Assembly (NCBI GenBank): GCA_963854735.1
Contig: OY978099.1
Span: forward strand, 310,001-374,000
DNA: 64,000 bases
Reading direction: 5' to 3'
From: Marvania coccoides
Taxonomy: Eukaryota > Chlorophyta > Trebouxiophyceae > Chlorellales > Chlorellaceae
Shown piece by piece: positions 22,797 through 32,520 of this stretch. How positions within the stretch are numbered: the first letter of the stretch is position 1; the number at the start of each line of letters is the position of its first letter. A program made the position numbers and the translations under genes. The notes under the pieces are model-generated. The model worked only from the letters and a program-made list of their open reading frames with translations, was not told where the DNA came from and ran no database searches.

Positions 22797-23684
22797 TTAA
22801 TTAATTAATTAATTAATTTCTAGGGTTCACGCGTGTTAAGTTCCTCTGTTTAACAAGCACACGGCGTGTTGCAACGTGCCATTACGTTGGGGAGTTCCCA
22901 GGTAATTTTTCATTCAAATAATTAACGGCTGCGTTGTGCTGCAGAGTACAAATTTCTCTTTCCGCCTCGCTCTGTCTTTCTCTAATATTAGTAATATGTG
23001 TGTGTCGCTTTTTTATGCTTTTCTGCTTCTCTATTTTGTTGCTCTTTCTTCCCCCGTTCTTTAACAGTCAAACCTCTTTTTAATAACGAAAAAACATGCT
23101 TGTAAATCCTATTGATTGACGCCCAGTGATCCTTGGGTTCACTAGGCATGTGAAGTAGAGATTTTTTTTTAGTATAGGTGGACTGGTGGGTTTGAAAAAC
23201 AGTACAGTACATCTTCATGTAGTAACACCCAGTGAAAATACTTGAGACCTTTCTTTGGAGGAGACATAATGGGAGGACGCCAGCACCAGCCCGACCCGCG
23301 GCCGCAATCGATGGTAAACGCTGTGAGCAACCACCCCAGAAGCGCAGATCCCCTGCCCGTGCACGTGCCCTCAGAAGATGAAATCCGAGCGGCGCGGCGC
23401 TTTGACGCGAGGTCCAGCCGGCGCGACCACGTCGAGTAGCAGCCCTTCTAGCCGTACGCCCCCTCATTGACACTTGAAACGAAAAAGAAAAACGACGTCG
23501 ATCGGGACCCTTTTTAGCAAAACAAAGGAAGCACAGAGGATACAAATAAGTGCATGCTTCTATTTAATAGGAATCGGTTTGCAGAACAGAAATTATGGAA
23601 ACAATTCTGCATTTGCCGAATTTACCGAATTTTTCGTTTTCTGTTCAAGTATTTCATATGACGCCGATCTTACATAACATGAAA
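22797..23684. other. Intergenic with a (TTAA)n run and a possible small gene
   Basis: A tetranucleotide TTAA repeat (about 22794-22827) follows the CTR stop. A GC-rich pocket at 23242-23460 holds a small ORF, listed separately. The rest is AT-rich and featureless. Confidence 0.6.
23269..23439 (+). CDS. Possible small hydrophilic protein
   Basis: A 56-codon frame beginning MGGRQHQPDPRPQSMV and ending RRFDARSSRRDHVE, in a local GC-rich pocket within AT-rich DNA. The composition resembles nearby exons, but the opposite strand is also open here and no domain is recognised. This may be one exon of a larger gene or an isolated small gene. Confidence 0.3.
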   Translation: MGGRQHQPDPRPQSMVNAVSNHPRSADPLPVHVPSEDEIRAARRFDARSSRRDHVE

Positions 23685-24905
23685 TCACCCCTGCACAGGG
23701 GCCGTCAAATGTTTCATGATGTCTTGTCGGTCAAAAGCAAACGACCTCAAGCTGTGCCCAGGCATCCCAGGACCCCCAGCAGCAGCTGGTTCAGCGCGCT
23801 CTCGTGAGGCGTTTGCTGCTCCCGCTGTCACCGCCGATGCTGCTGACGTTACTGCTGAGCACTTGCCGCCCTTCCTTCTCCTCCTTTTGGTCGTCTCAAT
23901 CCACGTCCGCAGGGTCTTCATGTAGGGCCAAACGTTGAAGAACCGATGCCGCCCCCCTTCAACGTTGACAAACTGCTGCTTGCCCTCTTCCCAGGTGGCA
24001 GGCAGGTGAGAAATCACGTGCCATCCAAACGCCCCAATTTCGCCACGCACGTGGGGCGCAAATGGCGTGCTTTCTTCCACTCCCTGTTTTGAAATTAAAA
24101 AAAAAGGGAAAAAAGTCGCGTCAATGATTGTTGGGCAAATATCAAAATTTCAGGGGGTTATGTTACCTCGATGATGAAGAGGCGGGTGGCTTGGTCCCCC
24201 AGCTGCACGTCAATGTGGTCCTCTTCCCTCAGCCTGCTGGTGATATCAAACCCAGTCTCTTCCAACACCTCGCGAGCAGCGCACTGCGCGTCGGTCTCCC
24301 CTTTAGACAGCTTTCCGCGCGGGAACCCCCACCCTGCGTCTTTTTTGTACCCCCGCACCAGCAGGCACTTCTCCATGGTGGGATCCAGGATGATGGCGCC
24401 CCTCACAGGGACGGTGCGCTTGTATTCGTTGAAAGCATGGTAAATCTCCTCCAGCGAGCCGCGGAAGGGCTCCAGCCCGGGGCACTTTTCGAAGATGAGG
24501 CCGGTGAATTCCTTGAGGCTGAGGGAACGCAGGGTGCCGGCGTTCCCAGGCTTGAAGCGGACGTGGTCCTGCCAGCGGAGAGGAAAAAAACATCCCAGCA
24601 GGCAGAGAGCGTGTCAAAGGGGGGAAGGATTTGAATCCATTAAAAAATCAACAGCACGTGGTCTACCTCATAGTGCCACCAGGCCTGCTCCACGGAGAAC
24701 AACAGGCGCTCGAAAGATCTGCATTTCATTGAAATTTATTTATTTAATTGTTGGCGCAATCATCAATTTAATATGCACATATGCTAATAATTGCAGCGCG
24801 TTTGATCACAGGAAAGGCTCACTCGAGCTCTGTGGCTGGCAAGGTGAGGATGAAGCGAACGCAAATGTCGTCGAGCAGCTCGGGCGACGGCCATTGCGAC
24901 GCCAT
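23685..24905 (-). CDS. DCP2: mRNA-decapping enzyme DCP2
   Basis: Exons 24905-24823, 24718-24667, 24568-24167 and 24083-23685 encode 311 residues. DCP2 hydrolyses the 5' cap of mRNA to release m7GDP before 5'-3' decay, in P-bodies with DCP1. The helical N-terminal domain with Box A is seen (LLDDICVRFILTLP; VEQAWWHYEDHVRF). The Nudix domain begins VRGAIILD, and its Nudix box fits GX5EX7REVXEEXGXD (GKLSKGETD then REVLEETG). Box B-like sequence follows (FFNVWPYMKTLRTWI). The C-terminus after residue 230 is short, Ala/Arg-rich and disordered, shorter than land-plant or yeast tails. All three introns are GT-AG. Confidence 0.95.
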
Positions 24906-26249
24906 TTTATTGTTTTCTTCCCAACGAAAAGTAGTAGCGTTGAACACAATTAAAAATAATAAACAAAGATAAAATAAAGGTGGGTGACTGGACCAACGCC
25001 ATGAAAAAAATATATATATATATTAGGAGGCAAGCCTTCTTATATAAGTGAGGGGTGGAATGAAGCTGGACAGCAGAAGGGTTGGACTGACCCATTTGAG
25101 GAGCAAGTGCCTTTTTCCAGGGCATCGAGCTGACCATGTGCCGCCTGGCGAGAAGGAACAACGTTTATCTCGTTGTATTAGTGACTGTGCATTTCATGTG
25201 CTTTACACAAAGATAGTTTTTTTCCAGTTAGATTGAGACAAACCAGCATTAATTGCTTGTTCATGCAATTAAAAATAAACATGTTTAAGTGGGGGAGATT
25301 CAGGGCCCGATGACGCTGTCAGATGCTGTGGTTCAAGCGTATCAACCACACCTGGTACAAACCATCCTCTTGCAAACATTGAAATGGGCTTAAATACTGC
25401 TTATGTTTTATTTTTAACCCTGGAAATTATCAATGAAGTTGAACACAACGGCGGCATGATTGGTCTGGGAATTTAAATTGATAATTAAGTATACTACAGC
25501 CTGGGAGAGAGGGGGTGCCTGGCTGGCAGGTAGCACGGTTTTTAGTTTTAGTATGAGTTCAAGAACACGAGATTATAATTGAATTGAACACAAAATGGCT
25601 TTTACTTTGAAAGAAGGCTTCCCGCCGCCGCCGCCGCTGCTGCCACTGGCAGGGCGAAATCCAGCTGCAAAAGGCGCATGCGGCGGGTATACATCGAAAA
25701 TGGTATAATGCGTTGCACCCGGATGCCGGCGATATCGCGGCTGGTGGCTGGTTCCTGCGATGTTTCACATTTTCAAACATCTGCTGCCCAAAATATGGCC
25801 GAATCGGTGTACGCCGTAGGTGCCATACCTGTATTTTGTGTTGAATATAAATAGGATGGCGCCAAAATGTGGAATACGCTTGAGAACGCGAGATTGCGGT
25901 GGTCATCCCAAAAATAGAAAGTTTGTTTTTCTTTTTTTTGGCGAAATTAGGGGTGAATACTGCACGGATTTAAGTCGTTTTCCACCCGCGAGTGCCGCTT
26001 GTCAAGACCTTCGATAAAAGAGTGAAGAGCGAGGGAGGCCTGAAAGGGGGTACATTAGGAGATTTTTGGTCTCAAAAATGTGCCAAAATTGTCTGAGACT
26101 CTTGCAATCGACAGAACTCGGTGTGATGTGTTGAAAAAAGATGTAAAAGTATGTTGTGAGGCGGACGCGCTAACCACTGCAGTAAGGAAGTGAGGGATTT
26201 TGTTAATATCATTGTATATATTATAGAGCGACGGTGTGTCAATAATATT

Positions 26250-26330
26250 AGAGAGGAATCTTACACTGAGCCAATCGACCGTTTGTAATCAAATGGTCGA
26301 TCGGAGGCTTGAACTCCGGACCTTCCGCGG
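26250..26330 (-). pseudogene. Degenerate permuted tRNA-like locus
   Basis: On the minus strand a T arm comes first: stem CGGAG/CTCCG (26318-26314 with 26306-26302) and loop TTCAAGC. Then comes an acceptor 3' strand ATCGACC (26301-26295) with A, a 13-nt spacer (26293-26281), and a perfectly complementary acceptor 5' strand GGTCGAT (26280-26274). A partial D arm (TGGCTCAGTG) follows, but its 3' stem strand and the anticodon stem are damaged. The order is the same as at 30629-30712, and the 3' halves are alike (TCCGCGGA...AGTTCAA). Probably a decayed copy. Confidence 0.55.
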
Positions 26331-26464
26331 ACAACACTCCACAAATGGAACAGATTTTGACAGTTTCGTAGCCTCTGGGACTGCGTCTCCGTCAGTCCAC
26401 CGCTACCAGGCCCTTCCACCGACTGGCGCTGCCCTCCTCTGGCCCTACCCGTCGGGGGAGTAGT

Positions 26465-26560
26465 AGTTCGTTGGAAGTGGACTTTGAGATCCAACGAAAC
26501 TCGTTGGAAGCCCGTTGGAAGCCGTTGGATCCCGTTGTTTCCAACGAAATCCAATGTGGT
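26465..26560. repeat. Cluster of direct and inverted CGTTGGA units
   Basis: Four or more GTTGGA(AG/TC) units and two inverted copies (TCCAACGAAA) occur within 95 bp. They can pair into several alternative hairpins. No wider family is seen. Confidence 0.75.
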
Positions 26561-26785
26561 CATCCAATACATTTTTCATATGCCCGCCAAGCACCGAGGA
26601 TATTAAGTCTCAATCTTATTTTTCAACAAAAATAAAAATTAAAGAGACACCAGGGGGAGGACGCCCTATAGTAGTTGCACGTTTCTACTCTAAAGGTTTC
26701 CCATAGTCCAGTCACTTGATGAGTGTACCACATTGTATTACAACTTTGAATATAAACCCTGTAAATTTTTTTTCTATGTATACTA

Positions 26786-27181
26786 TTATACTATGCCCCG
26801 TAACCAACAAAATCCTGAGGGAAAAAAAAAAACTCGCTTCCTGGATGTCGGGACATTGATTGATCCTATAGTAGTTTTTCTGCTCATGTATAGTTGCTCG
26901 GCAGTACCCAGTTTACACTCGAAATGGAGGTGGGGTATACCGTCACGTGCACGACGTTGGAACCCATGAAGGCAGAGTTCGGGTGAAGGGTGGAGCAGAT
27001 GCTGCTCCTCGCCCAGCGCCACTGCGGCAAGCATACTGGCCCCGGTGATGGCCTTGTACGCCACCTCAGAGGTGCAAACGATGCTCACGATGTCGGCGCC
27101 GCTGGCCGACATACGCAAGCACCACGCGTAGGTGCCGCCGACACTCGTCACATGGCCGTGAAAGCCGTCTCGGAGGCGCAT
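26786..27181 (-). CDS. Orphan open frame, possible gene fragment
   Basis: A 131-codon frame with a compositionally normal stretch (DGFHGHVTSVGGTYAW, SGADIVSIVCTSEVAYKAI, LAAVALGEEQHLLHPS) that reads like a folded alpha/beta protein rather than junk. The end degenerates into low-complexity sequence (SRKRVFFFPSGF). No ATG with good context or splice partner was found, and retroelement-like tails flank it. It may be a captured or decayed gene piece. Confidence 0.3.
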   Translation of the reverse strand: MRLRDGFHGHVTSVGGTYAWCLRMSASGADIVSIVCTSEVAYKAITGASMLAAVALGEEQHLLHPSPELCLHGFQRRARDGIPHLHFECKLGTAEQLYMSRKTTIGSINVPTSRKRVFFFPSGFCWLRGIV

Positions 27182-27448
27182 ACGAAGAAGAGGAGGAAGA
27201 GGAAGAGGAGGCGCAGCCGTAGTAGTAATTCATAATTGTGGATTGTGCCTTTCGCGGCATGCAACCTATAAACCTGTAAATCTACGAGGTACACGGCCAT
27301 CGTCAAATAACAGCAAGGCGATACAACGCGTTTTCCTCGTCAGCCATTTGCTGTCGCTGCTGTTCAAATTATTCATGCTGTGTTAAAAGAAAATTAGATG
27401 TACCTATTACAAAAAAAATTGACCGTAAAACCCCCAATCAGCCAACTT

Positions 27449-28996
27449 TCATTTCAACACCTTGCTCGCCGCCTCTTTGATCACCGCGCAGCACTGTGCA
27501 ATCTCCTGGTCGGTCACGGTGAGGGGCGGCACCAGCCGGATGATGTCCCCCTTTCCGGCAGTGATGATGAGCAGGCCCAAGTCTCGGGCTGCCTCCACCA
27601 CGGGGCCCGCCTGTTGGTCCAGCTGCACGCCGCAGATCAGTCCCACGCCCCGCACGTCCACCACGTGGGGGTTGCCCGCCAGCGCCCCTCTGAGCCCCTC
27701 CCTGAGCGCCTCCCCTTTGCGGGTGACGTCTGCCAGAAAGGCGGGGTCGCTGATGATGTCAAACGTGGTGCAGCCGACGTGGCACACCAGAGGGTTGCCA
27801 GCAAATGTGGAACCATGGTCTCCGGGCGCCATCACGTCTGCCACACGCTGCGTCAACAGCACAGCGCCAATGGGGAGCCCGCCTGCCAGGGGCTTGGCCA
27901 GGGACATCATGTCGGGGGTGACGCCGTAGTTTTCGTGTCCCCACAGCTTGCCGGTGCGCCCCAGCCCCACCTGCACCTCGTCGAACACAAGCAGCGCTCC
28001 AGCGTCATCGCACAGCCGCCGCAGCCCCTCCAAAAACTCTTTGCCGGCGGGGTGGATGCCGCCCTCGCCCTGCACGGGCTCCACAAATACCGCTGCGGTG
28101 CGCCCCTTGACGATGGCCTTTGCGGCGGCCTCCAGATCGCGGTAGGGCGCCATCACAGCGCCAGGCATGATGGGCTGAAAGGGCGTCTTGTACTGCTCCT
28201 TGTACGTCAGCGCGAGCGCGCCCATGGTGCGCCCGTGGAATGAGTTTGTGAAGGACACGATCTCGGTGGCGGCACCCACAGAGGCCACAGGATCGTACGG
28301 GTCAACGTCAGCAGCCACCTTGGCGTACTTGCGGGCGAACTTGATGGCGGCCTCGTTGGCCTCGGTGCCAGAGTTGCAGTAGAAGGCGCGGTCGGCGAAG
28401 GAGCTCTCTACCAGGCGGCGGGCAAGCTCCACCTGGGGGGCGGTGTGATAGAGGTTGGAGGTGTGGGACAGCAGAGCGGCCTGCTCCTGGATGGCTGCCA
28501 GCCAGCGGTCGTCACCATGCCCTGTGCCCAACAAGTAGTTTTTTTGTTTTTTTTTGTCAATTTTTTGGCGGCAGTGGGATTCATTCTTTTATTAAATGAA
28601 TTAGGTCTCGCTCACCAAGGGCGTTGACTGCAATTCCGGCAGAAAAATCGAGGTACTCCTTGCCCTCTGTGTCGTACAGCTTGGTGCCTTTGCCGCTCAC
28701 AAACACGACGTTGGGCCTGGCATAGGTCTGCAAGATGTATCGTTTCTCGTCGGCAATCACCTGCTGAGCTACAGGGCCGGCGCCCTGCTGGATGCGGTCA
28801 GGGGCCTGAGCAGCGCTGGATGGGAGAGCCTGCTGCTAGAAAGGGGGAACACAGTGGGAACACAGGACGGCTGCATAAGGGTTTGAGATCGAGGGCTTCG
28901 GACTGCGGGATGGCCCACCTGAAGCCTGCGGCCCTTGGCGGAGTGACAGTGGGCAACGGGAACTCCCGCAAATGCCTTGGAAGCCCTTAATTGCAT
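27449..28996 (-). CDS. ARG9: Acetylornithine aminotransferase, plastid
   Basis: Exons 28996-28919, 28835-28616 and 28521-27449 encode 456 residues. This PLP enzyme converts N-acetylglutamate semialdehyde and glutamate to N-acetylornithine in arginine synthesis. Class III aminotransferase marks are clear: [54 protein letters not shown], the PLP-Lys segment [14 protein letters not shown] and [10 protein letters not shown]. The first exon ([17 protein letters not shown]...) gives a transit-peptide-like leader, consistent with the plastid. The first in-frame ATG (28996) was chosen; an upstream open stretch lacks ATG. GENPL-type motifs favour acetylornithine over ornithine or GABA aminotransferase, though the subclass is by resemblance only. 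Confidence 0.92.
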
Positions 28997-30628
28997 AGCA
29001 AGCACGCGTTTCTTCGGAGTCAAATTTTGGAGATGAGAGAGAAAAAATGAAAAACAATGATGTGTACGCGCCGAGACTTTGGGGGCTCGGAACAGATGTT
29101 CGTTAAAGTTTAATAAAAATAAGGAGTGAGCGCAAGCGATAAATATTTTGTTTCTGCTGGATCGACTGGAGCTGTGGATCCCGAGTTTGCAATTCAGTTT
29201 TATTTATTTTAAATTGATTCTGAGTGAATGTTTGATATAAAGCCTGCTCCTTTGTGCTCAGGGACGCGTCATTTAATTTTCAGGACAATAATCAAATGTT
29301 GCAAGCTCCTCCATTTTTTTGTATGGAATATATGAAACTCGTCACCAGAACAAATATAATATATACCCAGCATCCTTGCGCACGAGCTAGTTGAAACGCT
29401 GAGAAAAACAAAAGGGATGTGACGGCCGTCGTTGAAAGCTCTAGGGTCAAGCTCGCACTCGCTTTTAGCATCAGGAATGCTTTATCCAGCGTATCTTTTG
29501 TTGGCATCGTCACGTCCTGGCTGAGCTGCATGGAAACGCCAGCCATGCTCGCAATTTAATTAAAGAAGAGCTTATCATCTGCCAGAGAAGATACTGGGCA
29601 TATGAAAAAACAGCAGTCCAGCGCCTTGCGATTTTCTAGCTTTGCATGCACGCTGAATGTTATCTTTAGGGTTGGGCTGCTGCTGTGAATTGCCCAGCAT
29701 CCTGTCGTCCACGCCACAAATCTTTGAGCAGCACTGGCATTCCTGAAAGTTCCTTTCAAATTTATGCGGGCTGCGATGCTATTGAACCTCCATTCTTCCA
29801 TAGTTACTTGTTCCAACAGCCAATCACTGGGATAAAGTCGAGATGTGACTGCCTGCTCAGTTTTATTGCAGCACCAATCATGACATGGATAGCCAAATGA
29901 ACTGAATTTGGCATGGCGAGTTTAGGGATGCACACGAATCTCTAGAATACCAGCACCCATTTCACAAAGATGAGAGCAGCGCAGCTCAGACCGAGCTTGT
30001 CGGGCGGCGACGAGGAAAACGCAAAGGGAATTCCCTTCCCCGCCTTTAATTGGAATGCGCTGACTTGGAAACTGCGTTTAGAGTGAGAGCGACGCATTAA
30101 TTGCCGCCCTCAAGCTGCAGTCGCTATTATGATGTTTAAAAACTCTGAGATGAAAAATTTGGGTAAACCAGGGGGAGCGAGGGGCAGTTTCAGAATAAAT
30201 TAGCGATACATAATTTTCTTGTGCGTTAAGTGGGCCGGTAATGGCCGGGAAAGACAGACCCCGTCATCGAGGATTGATTAGATAAGTTTGTTTCAACGGA
30301 TGGCATCTGGTACACGCATCAATATATGGAATGAGCCAGTTCCGGTCCGCGTAGCCACCGGAATCGCCCTGTGACATATGGGGAAGAAAGTGTTTAATAA
30401 ATTATCTAAGAAATCGCTCCAAATGGTTTTTTTTCATGCCGTTTTCAGCAGCACTGCGTTACAGACGATCATACACACCATAAACAGGGTGTTGAAAGGG
30501 CGGGGAGGCTACAGTGCCGAGCAATTGTCGGAAATCTGCAAAATTGAAGATTTGAGCTGAGACTTTGCCAAAAAAATGATTTATACATAAATTTAGCGTA
30601 GGGAAATCTTTGGAGTGGTAAAATTTGA

Positions 30629-30712
30629 TGTTAACACGGCGCTCTAACCAACTGAGCTAATCGGTCATCGTCTGAGTGACCGATGAGAGGGTTGAACTCC
30701 CGGCCTCCGCGG
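30629..30712 (-). tRNA. Circularly permuted tRNA-Val(AAC) gene candidate
   Basis: On the minus strand the 3' half comes first (30712-30677): C38, anticodon-stem strand CGCGG, variable AGGCC, T stem GGGAG/CTCTC around loop TTCAACC, acceptor strand ATCGGTC and discriminator A. A 10-nt spacer (30676-30667) follows, then the 5' half (30666-30629): acceptor GACCGAT, TA, D stem GCTC/GAGC around AGTTGGTTA, G26, anticodon-stem strand CCGTG, then TTAACA. Rejoined at position 37/38 the halves make a 74-nt cloverleaf. All seven acceptor pairs are perfect, and T54T55C56, G18G19, T8/A14 and G15/C48 are in place. The loop TTAACAC gives anticodon AAC. A TTTT run (30623-30620) just after the 5' half could end Pol III transcription. 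A bulge-helix-bulge at the ends was not clear. A fragment of a tandem tRNA dimer is the alternative. Confidence 0.7.
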
Positions 30713-31049
30713 AAAAAACGTTCAATCTATGAAATGTTCTCGATATACACCATCCTACAGTAAACTGCTGACAGGCTGCCCTCATGACTCTGGGAACGTC
30801 GGGCTCCAGCCACTCTCCTCACCCTGTATTACATTCTCAAAAGATTAAGCGGCTTTATGCAAAAACAAACATGATTTCTGACGCTCCCGTCAGCAAAGAA
30901 CTAAAATGCCGCACAGTTGACCACCAGCCTAAAGACCTCAGAAGCCGCTCAGCTGCATGCTGGATTTCCAGCTGGTTCGCAGCGTCTTATGGGGCCTTTT
31001 TCTATATGCTTTATCTAAAGAAAAATATAAAATATGAAGGGAGGAAAGG

Positions 31050-31345
31050 TTTACAGGTTTTTACAGTGGTTTCACGTCTCCTACTGAGGTGTGCCCCTAT
31101 AGAGATCCGCAAGGCGACGTGCCACAAACCCCGCCACAGTAAGGCGGAGCCCCCCCTCCTCCGTCGGATCAATCCCAGTCAATAGGCTCTGGCCCCTGCC
31201 CCCGAGTCCCCGACGGCGCGACCGACATAAACAGAGCAGGTGCATGGCAGGCATAGTTGCATGCAGCAATGCAAATCATGCAAGACGCTCCGGACGGCGA
31301 GATACGCGAACCGTCCAGTCAAGGTACAGCTTGGGCAAGCTGATG
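31050..31345 (-). mobile_element. LINE family A 3' fragment
   Basis: Reverse-strand copy with CTATAGAGATCCGC, the AAACCCCGCCACAGTAAGGC block and a CCGACGGCGCGACCGAC block. It ends on its 3' side in TGTAAAAACC units. 5'-truncated. Confidence 0.8.
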
Positions 31346-31369
31346 GGTTAATGGGTTAATGGAAAAATT

Positions 31370-31555
31370 AGCTTCTTCAAAAAGGTAGTTCGACTAAAAA
31401 ATAGCTTCTTCAAAAAGGTAGAAGGATGTCCAGCGGAATATTAAGGGAAAAAATAAGTTGTATTAAATTCGAAGGATGAAAGGGACACAACCAACCCACA
31501 AAAAAGGTAGTCAAAAAGGTAGTCAAAAAGGTAGTTCAAAAAGGTAGTCCGGAGC
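31370..31555. repeat. Tandem AAAAAGGTAGT units
   Basis: Six or so copies of an 11-13 nt unit (CAAAAAGGTAGT), in two groups on either side of a copy of repeat R3, between oppositely oriented LINE fragments. Confidence 0.85.
31425..31500 (+). repeat. Repeat R3, copy 1 (partial)
   Basis: Shares AAGGATGTCCAGC...GGAATATTAAGG...GTTGTATTAAA...GATGAAAGGGACAC with 31816-31935 and 44783-44896. Confidence 0.75.
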
Positions 31556-31815
31556 GTCTTGCATGATTTGCATTTCTGTGCATGATTTGCATTTCTGCAT
31601 GCACCTGTGCCTGTCATGCACCTGTTTTTTATGTCGGTCGCGCCGTCGGGGACTCGGGGGCAGGGGCCAGAGCCTATTAACTGGGATTGATCCGACGGAG
31701 GAGGGGGGGCTCTGCCTTACTGTGGCGGGGTTTGTGGCACGTCGCCTTGCGGATCTCTATAGGGGCAACCTCGGTAGGAGACGTGAAACCTCTGTAAAAC
31801 CTTAAACCTTAAACC
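31555..31815 (+). mobile_element. LINE family A 3' fragment
   Basis: Plus-strand copy with GACGGAGGAGGGGGGGCTC and CTTACTGTGGCGGGGTTTGT. It ends in three perfect TTAAACC units after TGTAAAACC. Confidence 0.85.
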
Positions 31816-31935
31816 TTAGAAGGATGTCCAACACGGAATATTAAGGGGAAAAAAATAAGCTGTCAATTAAAATTTGAGGATGAAAGAGTCACCAACCCAC
31901 GAGATGTAGCGATCTCAAAAAAAGGTAAGTTACAC
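31816..31935 (+). repeat. Repeat R3, copy 2
   Basis: About 120 bp matching 31425-31500 and 44783-44896: GGATGTCCAACACGGAATA, then a CACCAACCCACGAGATG block and GGTAAGTTACACC. It follows the LINE tail directly. Confidence 0.75.
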
Positions 31936-31964
31936 CAATACGTAACCCCACCCGGGTAACGATG

Positions 31965-32200
31965 GTTTCAGATTTCAGGTTTTACATATGGGTGTAACGT
32001 CTACTACCAAGGTTGCTCCTTTAGAGATCCGCAAGGCGACGTGCCACAAACCCCGCCACAGTAAGGCAGAGCCCCCCTTCCATCCGTCGGATCAACCTCA
32101 GTTCTGGGCTCTGGCCCCTATCCTCGAGTCCCCGACGGCTCGACCGACACAGAAATCAGGTGCAGAGCAAAATACAGGTGCAAAAACAAGACTTCCAACG
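31965..32200 (-). mobile_element. LINE family A 3' fragment
   Basis: Reverse-strand copy with TTAGAGATCCGCAAGGCG, the CCACAGTAAGGC block and CGACGGCTCGACCGAC. Its 3' side ends in TGTAAAACCTGAAA. Confidence 0.85.
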
Positions 32201-32520
32201 AAAACTTCAAAGTTTGTACCCTTCCATTGGCTTTTTTTCGGTGGCTTCCTTTGTAAATTCTTGATCGCCCCTAGAATAGGCGCTAATGAAAAGGCCATCA
32301 AGTGCCACACCCTGCAGCTCGAAGAGAATGAATTGCCGACGCAATTGCAGCTTATTTTCTCAAAATTGATTGAACTTGTGTCTTTACCCTTCATTTCAGG
32401 AGGAAAACCATGCTAGGAGAACGTGTTCGAGTACAAGAATGAAAAAAACAATCCCATTTTGCACATTTTCTTTCTTTCTATCTTTCTTTCTTCTCCCTCC
32501 CAAGTCCTATTCGTCACTCA

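Larger units (their letters stand above)
24906..27448. other. Gene-poor intergenic region with a tRNA-like locus and small repeats
   Basis: About 2.5 kb between DCP2 and acetylornithine aminotransferase. It holds a degenerate permuted tRNA-like locus (26250-26330), a cluster of CGTTGGA repeats (26465-26560), a copy of an AAGCACCGAGGAT motif (about 26575-26615) and a GC-rich orphan ORF (26786-27181, minus). The remainder is AT-rich. Confidence 0.6.
28997..32520. other. Repeat island between two genes
   Basis: About 3.5 kb without a host protein gene. 28997-30600 shows nothing recognisable. A permuted tRNA gene lies at 30629-30712. From 31050 to 32200 there are three retrotransposon 3' fragments in alternating orientation, separated by short tandem motifs and two copies of a second repeat (all listed separately). 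Confidence 0.65.
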
